A stretch of 15,819 nt of DNA, taken from DATAFT01 sp035544635 (GTDB lineage Bacteria > Acidobacteriota > Thermoanaerobaculia > Multivoradales > Multivoraceae). Each line of letters begins with the position of its first letter. The first letter of the stretch is position 1. The notes beneath the pieces are model-generated. The model was given only the letters and a program-made list of their open reading frames with translations, made no database searches and was not told the origin of the DNA. Location of the stretch: NCBI GenBank assembly GCA_035544635.1, contig DATKDQ010000309.1, positions 1 to 15,819 of the forward strand. Direction: 5' to 3'. This document shows positions 6,749 through 14,053 of the stretch, one piece after another. Made by a program: the position numbers and the translations under genes.

Positions 6749-7369
6749 ATGAGCCAGCCCGCGCGCGAGAAGCGCTTCGTCTCCGCGGTCGTTCTCGCCG
6801 CCGGCAGCTCGACCCGATTCGCGGGAGAGGTCCCCAAGCAGCTCACCGTCATCGACGGCGTGTCGATGGTGCGCCGCGTCGCCGCGGCGGCCCTCGCCTC
6901 GAAGGCCTCGGAGGTCATCGTGGTCACCGGCTTCCAGCAGGCGCGCGTCGCGGCCGAGGTCAAGGGCCTCGCCACGCACTGCGTCTACAACCGCCGCTTC
7001 CAGCAGGGCCTCTCCACGTCGGTGAAGACCGGTCTGTGGGCGGTGTCCGACCGCTCGTGGGCCGTCCTCTTCATCCCCTGCGACCAGCCGCGCCTCGACA
7101 CCGCGACCCTCGATCGTCTGGTCGACGCCTACCGCCGCGGCCGCGGAGCGATCCTGGTGCCCGCTCATCGCGGACGGCGCGGAGCCCCGGTGCTGTTCGA
7201 CCGCAAGTTCTTCGCGGAGCTGGCCGCGATCTCGGGAGACGAAGGGGGGCGACAGGTGCTGCTGCGGCACGCCGCCGAGGTGGTGGAGGTCGAGCTGCCC
7301 GACGAGCGGCCGCTCCACGACTTCGATACCGTCGAGGAGTTGGACGCGCTCGTGGGCACCGGCTCCTGA
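6749..7369 (+). CDS. mocA: Molybdenum cofactor nucleotidyltransferase (MocA-like)
   Basis: This 206-residue nucleotidyltransferase probably transfers CMP (or another nucleotide) to molybdopterin. Members of the xanthine dehydrogenase family commonly use molybdopterin cytosine dinucleotide. The nucleotide-binding signature LAAGSSTRF (16-24) is followed by Lys30. NRRFQQGLSTSVKTGL (81-96) and IPCDQPRLD (109-117, metal-binding Asp112) match MocA-type proteins, as do GAPVLFDR (145-152) and GDEGGR (163-168) near the C-terminus. CGGAG about 10 bases upstream supports the ATG. It closes the molybdenum operon; adjacency to the XdhC genes favours molybdopterin over a sugar phosphate as substrate. A manA gene, which also belongs to sugar-nucleotide metabolism, lies 71 bases downstream, so a sugar nucleotidyltransferase cannot be wholly excluded, but the motifs favour MocA. 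Confidence 0.87.
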   Translation: MSQPAREKRFVSAVVLAAGSSTRFAGEVPKQLTVIDGVSMVRRVAAAALASKASEVIVVTGFQQARVAAEVKGLATHCVYNRRFQQGLSTSVKTGLWAVSDRSWAVLFIPCDQPRLDTATLDRLVDAYRRGRGAILVPAHRGRRGAPVLFDRKFFAELAAISGDEGGRQVLLRHAAEVVEVELPDERPLHDFDTVEELDALVGTGS

Positions 7370-7440
7370 CGTCGAGCGCCGCCCGAGATCGAGCCCGAGG
7401 CGCCGCGCAGACGCCGAGCCCGGCGCTACAGGCCACCGAC

Positions 7441-8700
7441 GTGACGACCGGCCCCTTCCTGCTTCCGCTGCGCGGTTCCATCAAGACCTACGCCTGGGGG
7501 TCGCGCACGGTCCTCGCCGGCCTCACCGGGCGGACCGCGCCGGCGCACGAGCCCGAGGCCGAGCTCTGGATCGGCGCGCACGAGCGGGGCGCGTCCGAGA
7601 TCGTCTCGAACGGCGCCTGGGTCTCGCTGCGCGAGACGATCGCGCGCGATCCGGTCGGGCTCCTCGGTGCCAGCGAGGTCGGGCGTTTCGGCTCCGAGCT
7701 GCCGTTCCTGCTCAAGCTGCTGGCGATCGAGCGGCCGCTCTCGCTCCAGGTGCACCCGGACCGCACCGAGGCGGCGGCAGGCTACGAGCGGGAGCGCGCT
7801 GCGGGTATTGCGCCCGAGGACGGCAGCTACCGCGACGCTCGGCACAAGCCGGAGCTGATCGTGGCGCTCGAGCCGGTGTGGGCGTTGCAGGGCGTGCTCG
7901 AGCCGGACGCCATCCGCGGTCGCTTCGCCGAGGCGGGTGTCGTGAGCTTCGGTCGCGAAACCGAGCGTCTGGCGCGCCAGGGCGCGGCCGGCCTGCGCGG
8001 CTTCCTGGGGACACTGCTCGGTCTTGCCGGGGAGAAGAGGAGCCGCGTCCTGGCGGAGGCACGCTTCGCGGGGGAGCGGGCTCGCAGGAAGGCCGCGACG
8101 ACGCGCTCCGCCGCTACACCGAACGAGGACTCGCGTGACGACCCGCTGTTCTGGCTGGGCCGGTTGTTGGAGCTCCATCCCGAGGATCCGGCGGCGCTCG
8201 CACCGCTCTTTCTCCACTTGGTGCATCTGGCGCCGGAGCAGGGGCTGTTCCAGGCGCCCGGGGTGCTCCACTGCTATCTCGAGGGCGCCGGCGTCGAGGT
8301 GATGGCGAGCTCCGACAACGTCGTGCGCGCCGGGCTCACTGCGAAGCCGATCGACCTCGCGGAGATCCTCGCCGTGGCCGACACCACGCCGGTCGAGCCG
8401 GTGACGATCCGGCCGCGGGAGGTCTCCCCCGGAGTGGCGCGCTATCCGGCCGCGGCGGAGGAGTTCCAGCTCCTGCGGCTCGAGGCGACGTCTCTGCGCG
8501 CGATGGCGCTGGTCGCGCCGGAGGCGCTGCTGCTCGGGATCTGCACCCGCGGCGAGGGGCACATCGCCGCTCCGTCGCGGGGCGAGGCCCTCGCCCTCAC
8601 CTCGGGCCGTGCGTTTGCCGTCCGACCCGGCGCGGGGACGCTGCGTCTCGACGGCGATCTCCGCGTCTACGCCGCCACCACCGCGCCCACCGGCGGGTAG
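7441..8700 (+). CDS. manA: Mannose-6-phosphate isomerase, class I
   Basis: This zinc enzyme interconverts mannose 6-phosphate and fructose 6-phosphate in the cytoplasm. From the GTG at 7441 it has 419 residues, normal for type I enzymes. The zinc ligands seem complete: Gln103 and His105 in LQVHPD, Glu138 in HKPELIVAL, and His277 in VLHCYLEGAG. The block VEVMASSDNVVRAGLTAKPID is the class I signature with the catalytic-region Arg. The start opens directly on GPFLLPLRGSIKTYAWGS, the expected N-terminus; no good ribosome binding site is seen. The region around residues 195-225 is Arg/Ala-rich and looks like a lineage-specific insertion. It is co-directional with the molybdenum operon but has no functional tie to it that I can see. 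Confidence 0.95.
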   Translation: MTTGPFLLPLRGSIKTYAWGSRTVLAGLTGRTAPAHEPEAELWIGAHERGASEIVSNGAWVSLRETIARDPVGLLGASEVGRFGSELPFLLKLLAIERPLSLQVHPDRTEAAAGYERERAAGIAPEDGSYRDARHKPELIVALEPVWALQGVLEPDAIRGRFAEAGVVSFGRETERLARQGAAGLRGFLGTLLGLAGEKRSRVLAEARFAGERARRKAATTRSAATPNEDSRDDPLFWLGRLLELHPEDPAALAPLFLHLVHLAPEQGLFQAPGVLHCYLEGAGVEVMASSDNVVRAGLTAKPIDLAEILAVADTTPVEPVTIRPREVSPGVARYPAAAEEFQLLRLEATSLRAMALVAPEALLLGICTRGEGHIAAPSRGEALALTSGRAFAVRPGAGTLRLDGDLRVYAATTAPTGG

Positions 8701-8811
8701 CGCGGCGCTCGTCGTCTCCGCTGGTTCGCAGATCGTCGCGCCGCGCCCCGAGGGGGAACCGTGCCCTGCAGGCTGGGAGGAGCCGCGCGAGGCGGGTAGA
8801 GTAGCGCCGTC

Positions 8812-9363
8812 ATGGACCAGATCGTGGCGTCCGCCGACCGTTGGCTGCCGCTGGCGTTCGGCGCGGTTCTCCTCTTGGCCGGTCGGCGGCTGTTCTGGCT
8901 GCTGATCGCGACCTTGGGATTTCTCTTCGCCTTCTCGCTGGTGCAACGCCTGTGGCCGGACTCGCCGGAGCCGCTGCACTGGGTGCTCGCGGTGGCGGCG
9001 GGGCTCCTCGGGGCGCTGCTCGCCGTCTTCGCGCAGAGGCTCGCGGTCGGAGCCGCGGGGATGCTCTTCGGCGGCTACGCCGCGCTCTGGCTGCTCGAGC
9101 ACTACGGCGTCGATCTGGGCAACTGGGAGCTGCTGGCGGTCCTCGCCGGCGCCGTGCTCGCCGCGGTGCTCGCGCTCGCGGTGCTGGAGACCGCGCTCGT
9201 CGTGCTCTCCTCGATCCTCGGAGCCTCGCTGGTGGTCGGTGCCGCCCGCCTCGACGATCTGCCGGCGGTCGCCCTGTTCGCCGTGCTGGTGATCGTGGGA
9301 GTGGCGGTCCAGATGGGCCCCGGCCGGAGGCCCCCCAGGAAGCGCGCGACCGCCGCCGGCTGA
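8812..9363 (+). CDS. Multi-pass inner-membrane protein of unknown function
   Basis: This 183-residue, very hydrophobic protein has about six predicted membrane helices, roughly at residues 12-28, 29-45, 55-75, 78-98, 103-125 and 127-165 (the last stretch may hold two). It ends in a basic cytoplasmic-looking tail (GRRPPRKRATAAG). It resembles in layout the DUF4203-like membrane proteins, but I cannot confirm that. A TAGAGT at 8797-8802, about 10 bases before the ATG, could be a -10 box for a short-leader transcript; no strong ribosome binding site is present. It lies 111 bases after manA and 107 before the sulfite reductase gene, co-directional with both. A link to sulfite transport is possible only by position. 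Confidence 0.7.
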   Translation: MDQIVASADRWLPLAFGAVLLLAGRRLFWLLIATLGFLFAFSLVQRLWPDSPEPLHWVLAVAAGLLGALLAVFAQRLAVGAAGMLFGGYAALWLLEHYGVDLGNWELLAVLAGAVLAAVLALAVLETALVVLSSILGASLVVGAARLDDLPAVALFAVLVIVGVAVQMGPGRRPPRKRATAAG

Positions 9364-9369
9364 CCGGCG
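9354..9369 (+). terminator. GC hairpin across the stop codon of the membrane protein gene
   Basis: CGCCGG (9354-9359) pairs perfectly with CCGGCG (9364-9369) around loop CTGA, which contains the TGA stop. No T-run follows. It is compatible with a weak or Rho-assisted end before the sulfite reductase control region. Confidence 0.3.
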
Positions 9370-9416
9370 CCGGCCGAGATCGAGCGCCCCGATCGCAACC
9401 CGTCGCCTGGCCGATC

Positions 9417-9454
9417 GTATTTGTGATAAAAGTGATTAAACCAGTCACAAATAC
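9417..9454 (+). promoter_or_regulatory. AT-rich inverted-repeat operator/promoter region of the sulfite reductase operon
   Basis: In a very GC-rich background this 38-base stretch is strikingly AT-rich. GTATTTGTGA (9417-9426) and TCACAAATAC (9445-9454) are perfect 10-bp inverted repeats, 18 bases apart. A second GTGAT half-site (9432-9436) lies in the spacer, 9 bases after the first, and pairs with the same right arm (GTGA with TCAC at 9445-9448). This looks like a regulator operator with three half-sites, or less likely a hairpin, 16 bases before the start of the reductase gene. The regulator is not identified; no -35/-10 pair with good spacing is obvious. Confidence 0.6.
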
Positions 9455-9470
9455 CCCAGAGGTGTCTCCA

Positions 9471-11762
9471 ATGACTCTGCCAGCCTGGAAGGACCTACTG
9501 GCCGAGAGCCTGCCGCCCGCTCTCGCCGAGGAGATCGACATCTACGAGACCCAGATCGAGCTGCGCCGCGAGGGCAAGCTCGACGAGAAGATCTTCGCCG
9601 AGACCCGGCTGCGCCGCGGCGTCTATGGCCAGCGCTACGACAACGGCCAGCGCCACGACGGCACCGGCGCGCAGGCGCTCGAGTACCCATCGGGCCACCT
9701 CACCAAGGGCCCCTCGACTCTGTGGGACGCCCCGGGGATGCAGCGCATCAAGATTCCATTCGGGGCGGTCACGGCGGAGCAGCTCGAAACGCTCGCCGAC
9801 CTCGCCGAGGAGTACTCCGACGCGATCGTCCACGTCACCACGCGGCAGGACTTCCAGCTCCACTTCGTTCATCTCGAGGACACGCCCGCCGTGATGCGGC
9901 GTCTCGCCGCCGCTGGGATCACCACCCGCGAGGCGTGCGGCAACACCGTGCGCAACGTGACCGCCTGCCCGCGCGCCGGCGTCTGCCCGGACGAGACGTT
10001 CGACGTGACGCCGTATGCCCGCGCTCTTGCCTACTACCTGCTCGGGCACAAGGACGCGCAGGACTTCGGGCGCAAGTTCAAGATCTCGTTCTCCGGCTGC
10101 GCCGAGAACGCCTGTGCGCTCGCCCACATGCACGACATCGGTCTGGTGGCGAAGGTGAGCGCCGAGAACGGAGCGCCGGGCACTGACGGTTCGGGTGAGG
10201 GAGGGCCGCGGCGCGGTTTCGCCATGTACGTGGGCGGCGGCCTCGGGGCCGTGCCGTATCAGGCCAAGCTGTTCTACGACTTCGTGCCCGAGCAGGAGCT
10301 GCTGCCGATCGCGCAGGCGATCTGTCGCGTGTTCGCGCGGCTCGGCGAGAAGCGCAACCGCGCCCGGGCGCGCCTGAAGTTCCTGGTCGCGAAGCTCGGG
10401 CTCGAGGAGTTCCGCCGGTTGGTGGAGGAGGAGCGCGCGGTCATCCCGCACGACGAGCGATGGTCGGCGTACCTCGACGACCTGCACGTGACCAACGAGG
10501 TTCCGACGCGCCCCGCGGCGCCGGCCGGCAAGCCGAGCGCGAGCGAGGTCAGTGCGGGCGGCGCCGCCTACGCGCGCTGGCGCGCGACCAACGTCGCGCC
10601 GCAGCGCCAGCCGGGCTACGCGATCGCGACCGTCTGCCTGCCGCTCGGGGACGCCACCTCGGAGCAGCTCCGCGCGCTGGCCGCGATCGCGCGGACCTAC
10701 AACGGCGGCCGGCTGCGCACCACGGTCGAGCAGAACTTCGTCCTGCGCTGGATCGCGGAGCAGGACCTCGAGGCGCTCCACGCCGACCTCTCCGCCGCCG
10801 GCCTCGCGCTGCCGGGCGCCTCGACCCTGGTGGACATCACGGCCTGCCCGGGCACCGATACCTGCAAGCTCGGCATCTCGTCGTCGCGCGGCCTCGCCTC
10901 CGAGCTCCGCCGCCGGGTCGAGGCGCGCAACTTCGAGCTCGACCAGGCGGTGAAGGACCTCCAGATCAAGATCTCCGGCTGCTTCAACTCGTGCGGCCAG
11001 CACCACGTCGCCGACATCGGGTTCTACGGCGTGAGCCGCAAGATCGGCAACCGCACCGTGCCCCACTTCCAGGTCATCCTCGGCGGGCAGACGCGCGAGA
11101 ACGCGGCGGCCTACGGCCTGGCGACGATCGCCGTCCCGTCCAAGGCGATCCCCGACGCGGTCGAGCGCCTGTGCGGCTTTTACGTGCGCGAGCGTGAGCA
11201 CGGCGAGAGCTTCCAGGCCTTCATCGGTCGGGTCGGCAAGGCACGCGTGCGCGCGCTGCTCGAGGATCTCGCTCGGGTGCCGGCCTACGCCGACGACAGC
11301 TCGTTCTACTCCGACTGGCGCGATCCGCGGGAGTACACCATCGGCGACATCGGCGTCGGTGAGTGCGCCGGCGAGGTGGTGTCGCTGGTCGAGTTCGGTC
11401 TGTCGGCGAGCGAGCGCATCGTCTACGAGGCGCTCGAGTACCTCGAGGGCGGCAACGCCGGCGCCGCGGCCGACAAGGCGCTGCGCGCGATGCTCCAGGC
11501 GGCAAAGGCCGTGACCCAGATCCAGAACATCGACGTCAGCGACGACCCCGCGCAGATCGTCGAGGAGTTCCGGGTACGCTTCCACGAGACCCGGCTCTTC
11601 CACGACCCGTTCGCCGGGCCGAAGTTCGCCAACTTCCTGTTCCACGCCTACGAGGAGCCGGTCGAGTGGCCTTCGCCCGAGGCCGCGCACCGGCGGATCG
11701 AGGAGGCCCAGCTCTTCATCGAGGCGGCGCACGCCCTCTACAACCGGACGGCCGCGGGATGA
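9471..11762 (+). CDS. Siroheme [4Fe-4S] sulfite/nitrite reductase with C-terminal helical extension
   Basis: This enzyme reduces sulfite to sulfide (or nitrite to ammonia) with six electrons, probably from ferredoxin. It has the two-fold repeated layout of the family: ferredoxin-like half-domain and siroheme domain (about 85-330), then the same again (about 375-590). The cluster/siroheme cysteines are Cys459-x5-Cys465-x38-Cys504-x3-Cys508, the spacing of E. coli CysI. Likely substrate-binding residues are Arg125 (TTRQDFQ), Arg161 (TVRNV), Lys202 and Lys204 (KFK). Unusually, the N-terminal half also has Cys166-x5-Cys172-x37-Cys210-x4-Cys215. At 763 residues it exceeds the usual 550-600; residues about 600-763 form an added helical, possibly HEPN-like domain. 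Start: ATG 9471 with AGAGG 8 bases upstream. Sulfite is favoured over nitrite only weakly. It overlaps the next gene by ATGA. Confidence 0.92.
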   Translation: MTLPAWKDLLAESLPPALAEEIDIYETQIELRREGKLDEKIFAETRLRRGVYGQRYDNGQRHDGTGAQALEYPSGHLTKGPSTLWDAPGMQRIKIPFGAVTAEQLETLADLAEEYSDAIVHVTTRQDFQLHFVHLEDTPAVMRRLAAAGITTREACGNTVRNVTACPRAGVCPDETFDVTPYARALAYYLLGHKDAQDFGRKFKISFSGCAENACALAHMHDIGLVAKVSAENGAPGTDGSGEGGPRRGFAMYVGGGLGAVPYQAKLFYDFVPEQELLPIAQAICRVFARLGEKRNRARARLKFLVAKLGLEEFRRLVEEERAVIPHDERWSAYLDDLHVTNEVPTRPAAPAGKPSASEVSAGGAAYARWRATNVAPQRQPGYAIATVCLPLGDATSEQLRALAAIARTYNGGRLRTTVEQNFVLRWIAEQDLEALHADLSAAGLALPGASTLVDITACPGTDTCKLGISSSRGLASELRRRVEARNFELDQAVKDLQIKISGCFNSCGQHHVADIGFYGVSRKIGNRTVPHFQVILGGQTRENAAAYGLATIAVPSKAIPDAVERLCGFYVREREHGESFQAFIGRVGKARVRALLEDLARVPAYADDSSFYSDWRDPREYTIGDIGVGECAGEVVSLVEFGLSASERIVYEALEYLEGGNAGAAADKALRAMLQAAKAVTQIQNIDVSDDPAQIVEEFRVRFHETRLFHDPFAGPKFANFLFHAYEEPVEWPSPEAAHRRIEEAQLFIEAAHALYNRTAAG

Positions 11763-12430
11763 TCGCCGATACCCCGAAGATCGACCTCAAGGTGTTCGCC
11801 GCGCCGACTCCGGCGTCGCACGGTGCCGCGCGCGGCCCCGCAGGCGGCGCGAATCCGGGGCGGCCGAGCGGGGAGCGGCTCGAGCGCGTCATCCCGATCT
11901 TCCACCGCTGGATCCAGGAGCGCGCGCTCGACGAGCTCATGGTCGACGTCGCCGACTACACCCACGTGCCGGACGGCCCCGGGGTGGTCCTGGTCTGCCA
12001 CGACGCCATCTACGCGCTCGACTCCGGCGGCGGCGAGCTCGGCCTGCTCTACAGCCGTCGGCGCGAGACCCATCCGGCGCTCGGCTCCATCACCTCCCTC
12101 GACGACCGGCTGGTCTCGGTGTTCACCCGCGCGCTTGCGGCCTGCGAGCGCCTCGAGCGCGAGCGGGACCTCGGCGCAGTACTGCGGTTCCCGGGCGATC
12201 GCTTCGCCGTGGCGGTCAACGACCGGCGCGTGACCGGCACAGATGCGGAGGAGCTCGCGGGCGCGCTCGAGCGTCTCGCCGAGTGGCTCTACCCGGGCGA
12301 GCCGTCGCGCGTGGAGGTCGCGAGCGGAGCGGGAGATCGGCTCACCGCTACGCTGCGAGGCAATCGCGCCCACGGGGCGGCGGCGCTCCTCGCACGGCTC
12401 CAATCGCAGTTGGCGAGGACGGTGTCGTGA
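11759..12430 (+). CDS. Protein of unknown function coupled to sulfite reductase
   Basis: I do not recognise a named domain. The 223-residue, soluble product begins with a variable low-complexity segment (about residues 18-40). The block RVIPIFHRWIQERALDELM (42-60) follows, then VDVADYTHVPDGPGVVLVCHDAIYAL, which looks like a conserved core with a strand-rich pattern and His/Asp residues. Two acidic, Arg-rich helices fill the rest. There is no signal peptide or membrane segment. The ATG overlaps the reductase stop by ATGA and the next gene overlaps its end by GTGA, so all three should be made together. That arrangement argues for a direct role with the reductase, such as assembly, electron delivery or cofactor loading, but this is inference from position. 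I have an impression that similar proteins accompany such reductases elsewhere; it needs a homology search. Confidence 0.8.
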   Translation: MIADTPKIDLKVFAAPTPASHGAARGPAGGANPGRPSGERLERVIPIFHRWIQERALDELMVDVADYTHVPDGPGVVLVCHDAIYALDSGGGELGLLYSRRRETHPALGSITSLDDRLVSVFTRALAACERLERERDLGAVLRFPGDRFAVAVNDRRVTGTDAEELAGALERLAEWLYPGEPSRVEVASGAGDRLTATLRGNRAHGAAALLARLQSQLARTVS

Positions 12431-13212
12431 GCACGCGCGACCGGCGCGGCGGCGGTGCTGGCAAGGTCTGGATCGTCGGGGCGGGACCGGGCGACCCCGA
12501 CCTCCTCACGCTGCGGGCGGCGCGCCTGATCGCGGAGGCGGACGACCTGGTGGTCGACGCCCTGGTCGCGGCCGAGGTCTACCACGGCGCCCGCGGCCGC
12601 GTGATCTACGTGGGCAAACGCGCGGGGCGCCCGCGCCCGTCGCAGCGGCAGATCGAGGAGATCCTGGTGCGGCTGGCGCGCGAGGGCCGCCGGGTGGTGA
12701 GGCTCAAGGGCGGCGACCCGGCGCTCTTCGCTCGGCTGGGCGAGGAGGTGCGCGCCCTGGAGGCGGCGTCGGTGCCCTACGAGATCGTGCCGGGGGTCTC
12801 CAGTCTGCTCGCGGTGCCGCTGGCCGCCGGCATCCCGCTCACCGATCGCGAGCTCGCGGACCGCGTTCTCGTCCTCACCGGACACCGGAGCGGGGAAGAG
12901 GGCGACGAGCCCCCGGTCGAGCTGCCGGCGTACGACCCGAGCACGACCTACGTGCTCTTCATGGCGCTCGGACGCCTCGAGCGGCTGGTCGAGGCTGCCC
13001 TCGAGCGCGGGTTTCCCGCCGATCTGCCCGCGGTGGTGGTCTCCAGGGCGACCCTCCCCGGGGAGCGCTGGGTCGCCGCGCCGCTCGGCTCTCTGGCGGA
13101 GGCGGTGACCGCCGCCGGGATCGAGGCCCCCGCGACGGCCGTGCTCGGCCGCGTCGCGGAGCGGCTGCAGGCCCAAGTCGGCGAGTCCGCTCTGAGTCGG
13201 CCCGCCTCCTGA
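12427..13212 (+). CDS. cobA: Uroporphyrinogen-III C-methyltransferase
   Basis: This SAM-dependent enzyme methylates uroporphyrinogen III at C2 and C7 to precorrin-2, the branch point to siroheme and cobalamin. The 261-residue length is that of a stand-alone SUMT. Motifs are clear: GAGPGDPDLLTLRA (18-31), VRLKGGDP (91-98) and VPGVSS (121-126). In place of the usual YDALVS it has VVDALVAAEV. The GTG start overlaps the preceding stop by GTGA. Its place in the operon indicates that it supplies siroheme for the reductase encoded two genes upstream. The dehydrogenase/ferrochelatase that completes siroheme (CysG N-terminal part or SirC/SirB) is not fused to it and is not in the window. Confidence 0.95.
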   Translation: MSTRDRRGGGAGKVWIVGAGPGDPDLLTLRAARLIAEADDLVVDALVAAEVYHGARGRVIYVGKRAGRPRPSQRQIEEILVRLAREGRRVVRLKGGDPALFARLGEEVRALEAASVPYEIVPGVSSLLAVPLAAGIPLTDRELADRVLVLTGHRSGEEGDEPPVELPAYDPSTTYVLFMALGRLERLVEAALERGFPADLPAVVVSRATLPGERWVAAPLGSLAEAVTAAGIEAPATAVLGRVAERLQAQVGESALSRPAS

Positions 13213-13226
13213 GCACCGCTCGGTGC
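13213..13226. terminator. Short hairpin between convergent genes
   Basis: GCACC (13213-13217) and GGTGC (13222-13226) pair around loop GCTC, filling most of the 16-base gap between the cobA stop and the end of the opposite-strand gene. It could stop transcription from both sides, but neither side has a T-run, so its strength is doubtful. Confidence 0.4.
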
Positions 13227-13228
13227 CG

Positions 13229-14053
13229 TCACTGCTGCTTCGGGGCCTCGCCGACCAGCGTCTCGATCGCCGGCGGCAGCGCGAACACGCTCGGATCGAG
13301 GTCGGTGAAGTCGGCTTCGAGCAGCGTGATCACCTGCCGCGTCCCCATCACCTCCTGCTGGTTCTCGGTGGGGTAGAGGCGTCCGTCGAGCTCGCGGTAG
13401 CCGCCGATCGAGGTCCTCACCCACACCTCCCCCATCGCCGTCGGCAGGTCGCCCTCGAAGCCGACCAGGAGCCCGCTCGCGACCGAGAAGTAGGGGAACA
13501 TCTCGAGGCCGCCGGGCGTCGTCACGGCGAGCTTGAGGCAGGGCTCGCCGTCGAAGCTCTCACGCGCCACCACCTTCATCGCGGGGTAGTGCTCGGCGTA
13601 GTGGAGGTCGACGTAGAAGTCGCTCTGGATCGCGACCAGCTCCAGCTCGGCGCCCCTGGTCAGCGTGGGGCCGGTCATCATGTTGTCGCTCCACCCGATC
13701 TTGCCGTCGTAGCCCTGGGAGATGGTGCCGAGCCCCTCGGCCGTGACGTCCAGGCGGAAGAGGTTCGGCGCCGACGCCTGCAGCGTGAGGTCTCCCTCGA
13801 GACCCTGGCCCGGCATCGAGAACGTCCCCCTCCAGGTGACACTGCGATGGCCGCGAATCGCCTCCTCGCCGCCCAGCGCCTCGACGTAGCGATCGAGGAC
13901 CGCGGCGACCGAAGGCAGCGGCTCGGCAGCCGCGGCGGCGGCATCGGCGGGCGCCTGCGCCGGAGCGGCGGGGGCGGCAGGCGGCTGGGCGCCGCCGAAG
14001 GCTGCCGCGGTCATCAGGACGCCGGCAAGAAGGGCTCGGGGCAACGCTGTCAT
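13229..14053 (-). CDS. Exported LolA-like / outer-membrane-lipoprotein-carrier-type protein
   Basis: The 274-residue product has an N-terminal signal peptide (basic MTALPRA, then a hydrophobic stretch to about residue 22). An Ala/Pro-rich linker (about 23-45) follows, so it is probably periplasmic. The mature part starts with VLDRYVEALGGEEAI, a motif common at the front of LolA/LppX-like b-barrel-half domains in secreted proteins, and continues as alternating strands to the C-terminus. I see no catalytic residues and no lipobox. The function is unknown; binding of a lipid or hydrophobic ligand is the family expectation. The ATG overlaps the stop of the S41-like gene by 4 bases, with AAGGAG at 14059-14064 inside that gene, so translation is coupled. 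It is the last gene of the minus-strand operon. Confidence 0.75.
   Translation of the reverse strand: MTALPRALLAGVLMTAAAFGGAQPPAAPAAPAQAPADAAAAAAEPLPSVAAVLDRYVEALGGEEAIRGHRSVTWRGTFSMPGQGLEGDLTLQASAPNLFRLDVTAEGLGTISQGYDGKIGWSDNMMTGPTLTRGAELELVAIQSDFYVDLHYAEHYPAMKVVARESFDGEPCLKLAVTTPGGLEMFPYFSVASGLLVGFEGDLPTAMGEVWVRTSIGGYRELDGRLYPTENQQEVMGTRQVITLLEADFTDLDPSVFALPPAIETLVGEAPKQQ

Noticed and set aside
7426..9102. Long minus-strand open frame opposite manA and the membrane protein gene
   Set aside because: It spans two plus-strand genes with real motifs or membrane helices, and its translation is rich in Arg, Gln and Glu with no recognisable domain.
9421..9454. CRP/FNR-type site (TGTGA-N6-TCACA)
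   Set aside because: The half-sites TGTGA and TCACA are present but are separated by 18 bases, not 6.
9495..11732. Very long open frame on the minus strand (745 codons) opposite the sulfite reductase
   Set aside because: The plus-strand frame encodes clear family motifs throughout. Long antisense open frames are expected in GC-rich DNA, and this translation is low-complexity and Arg/Glu/Leu-rich.
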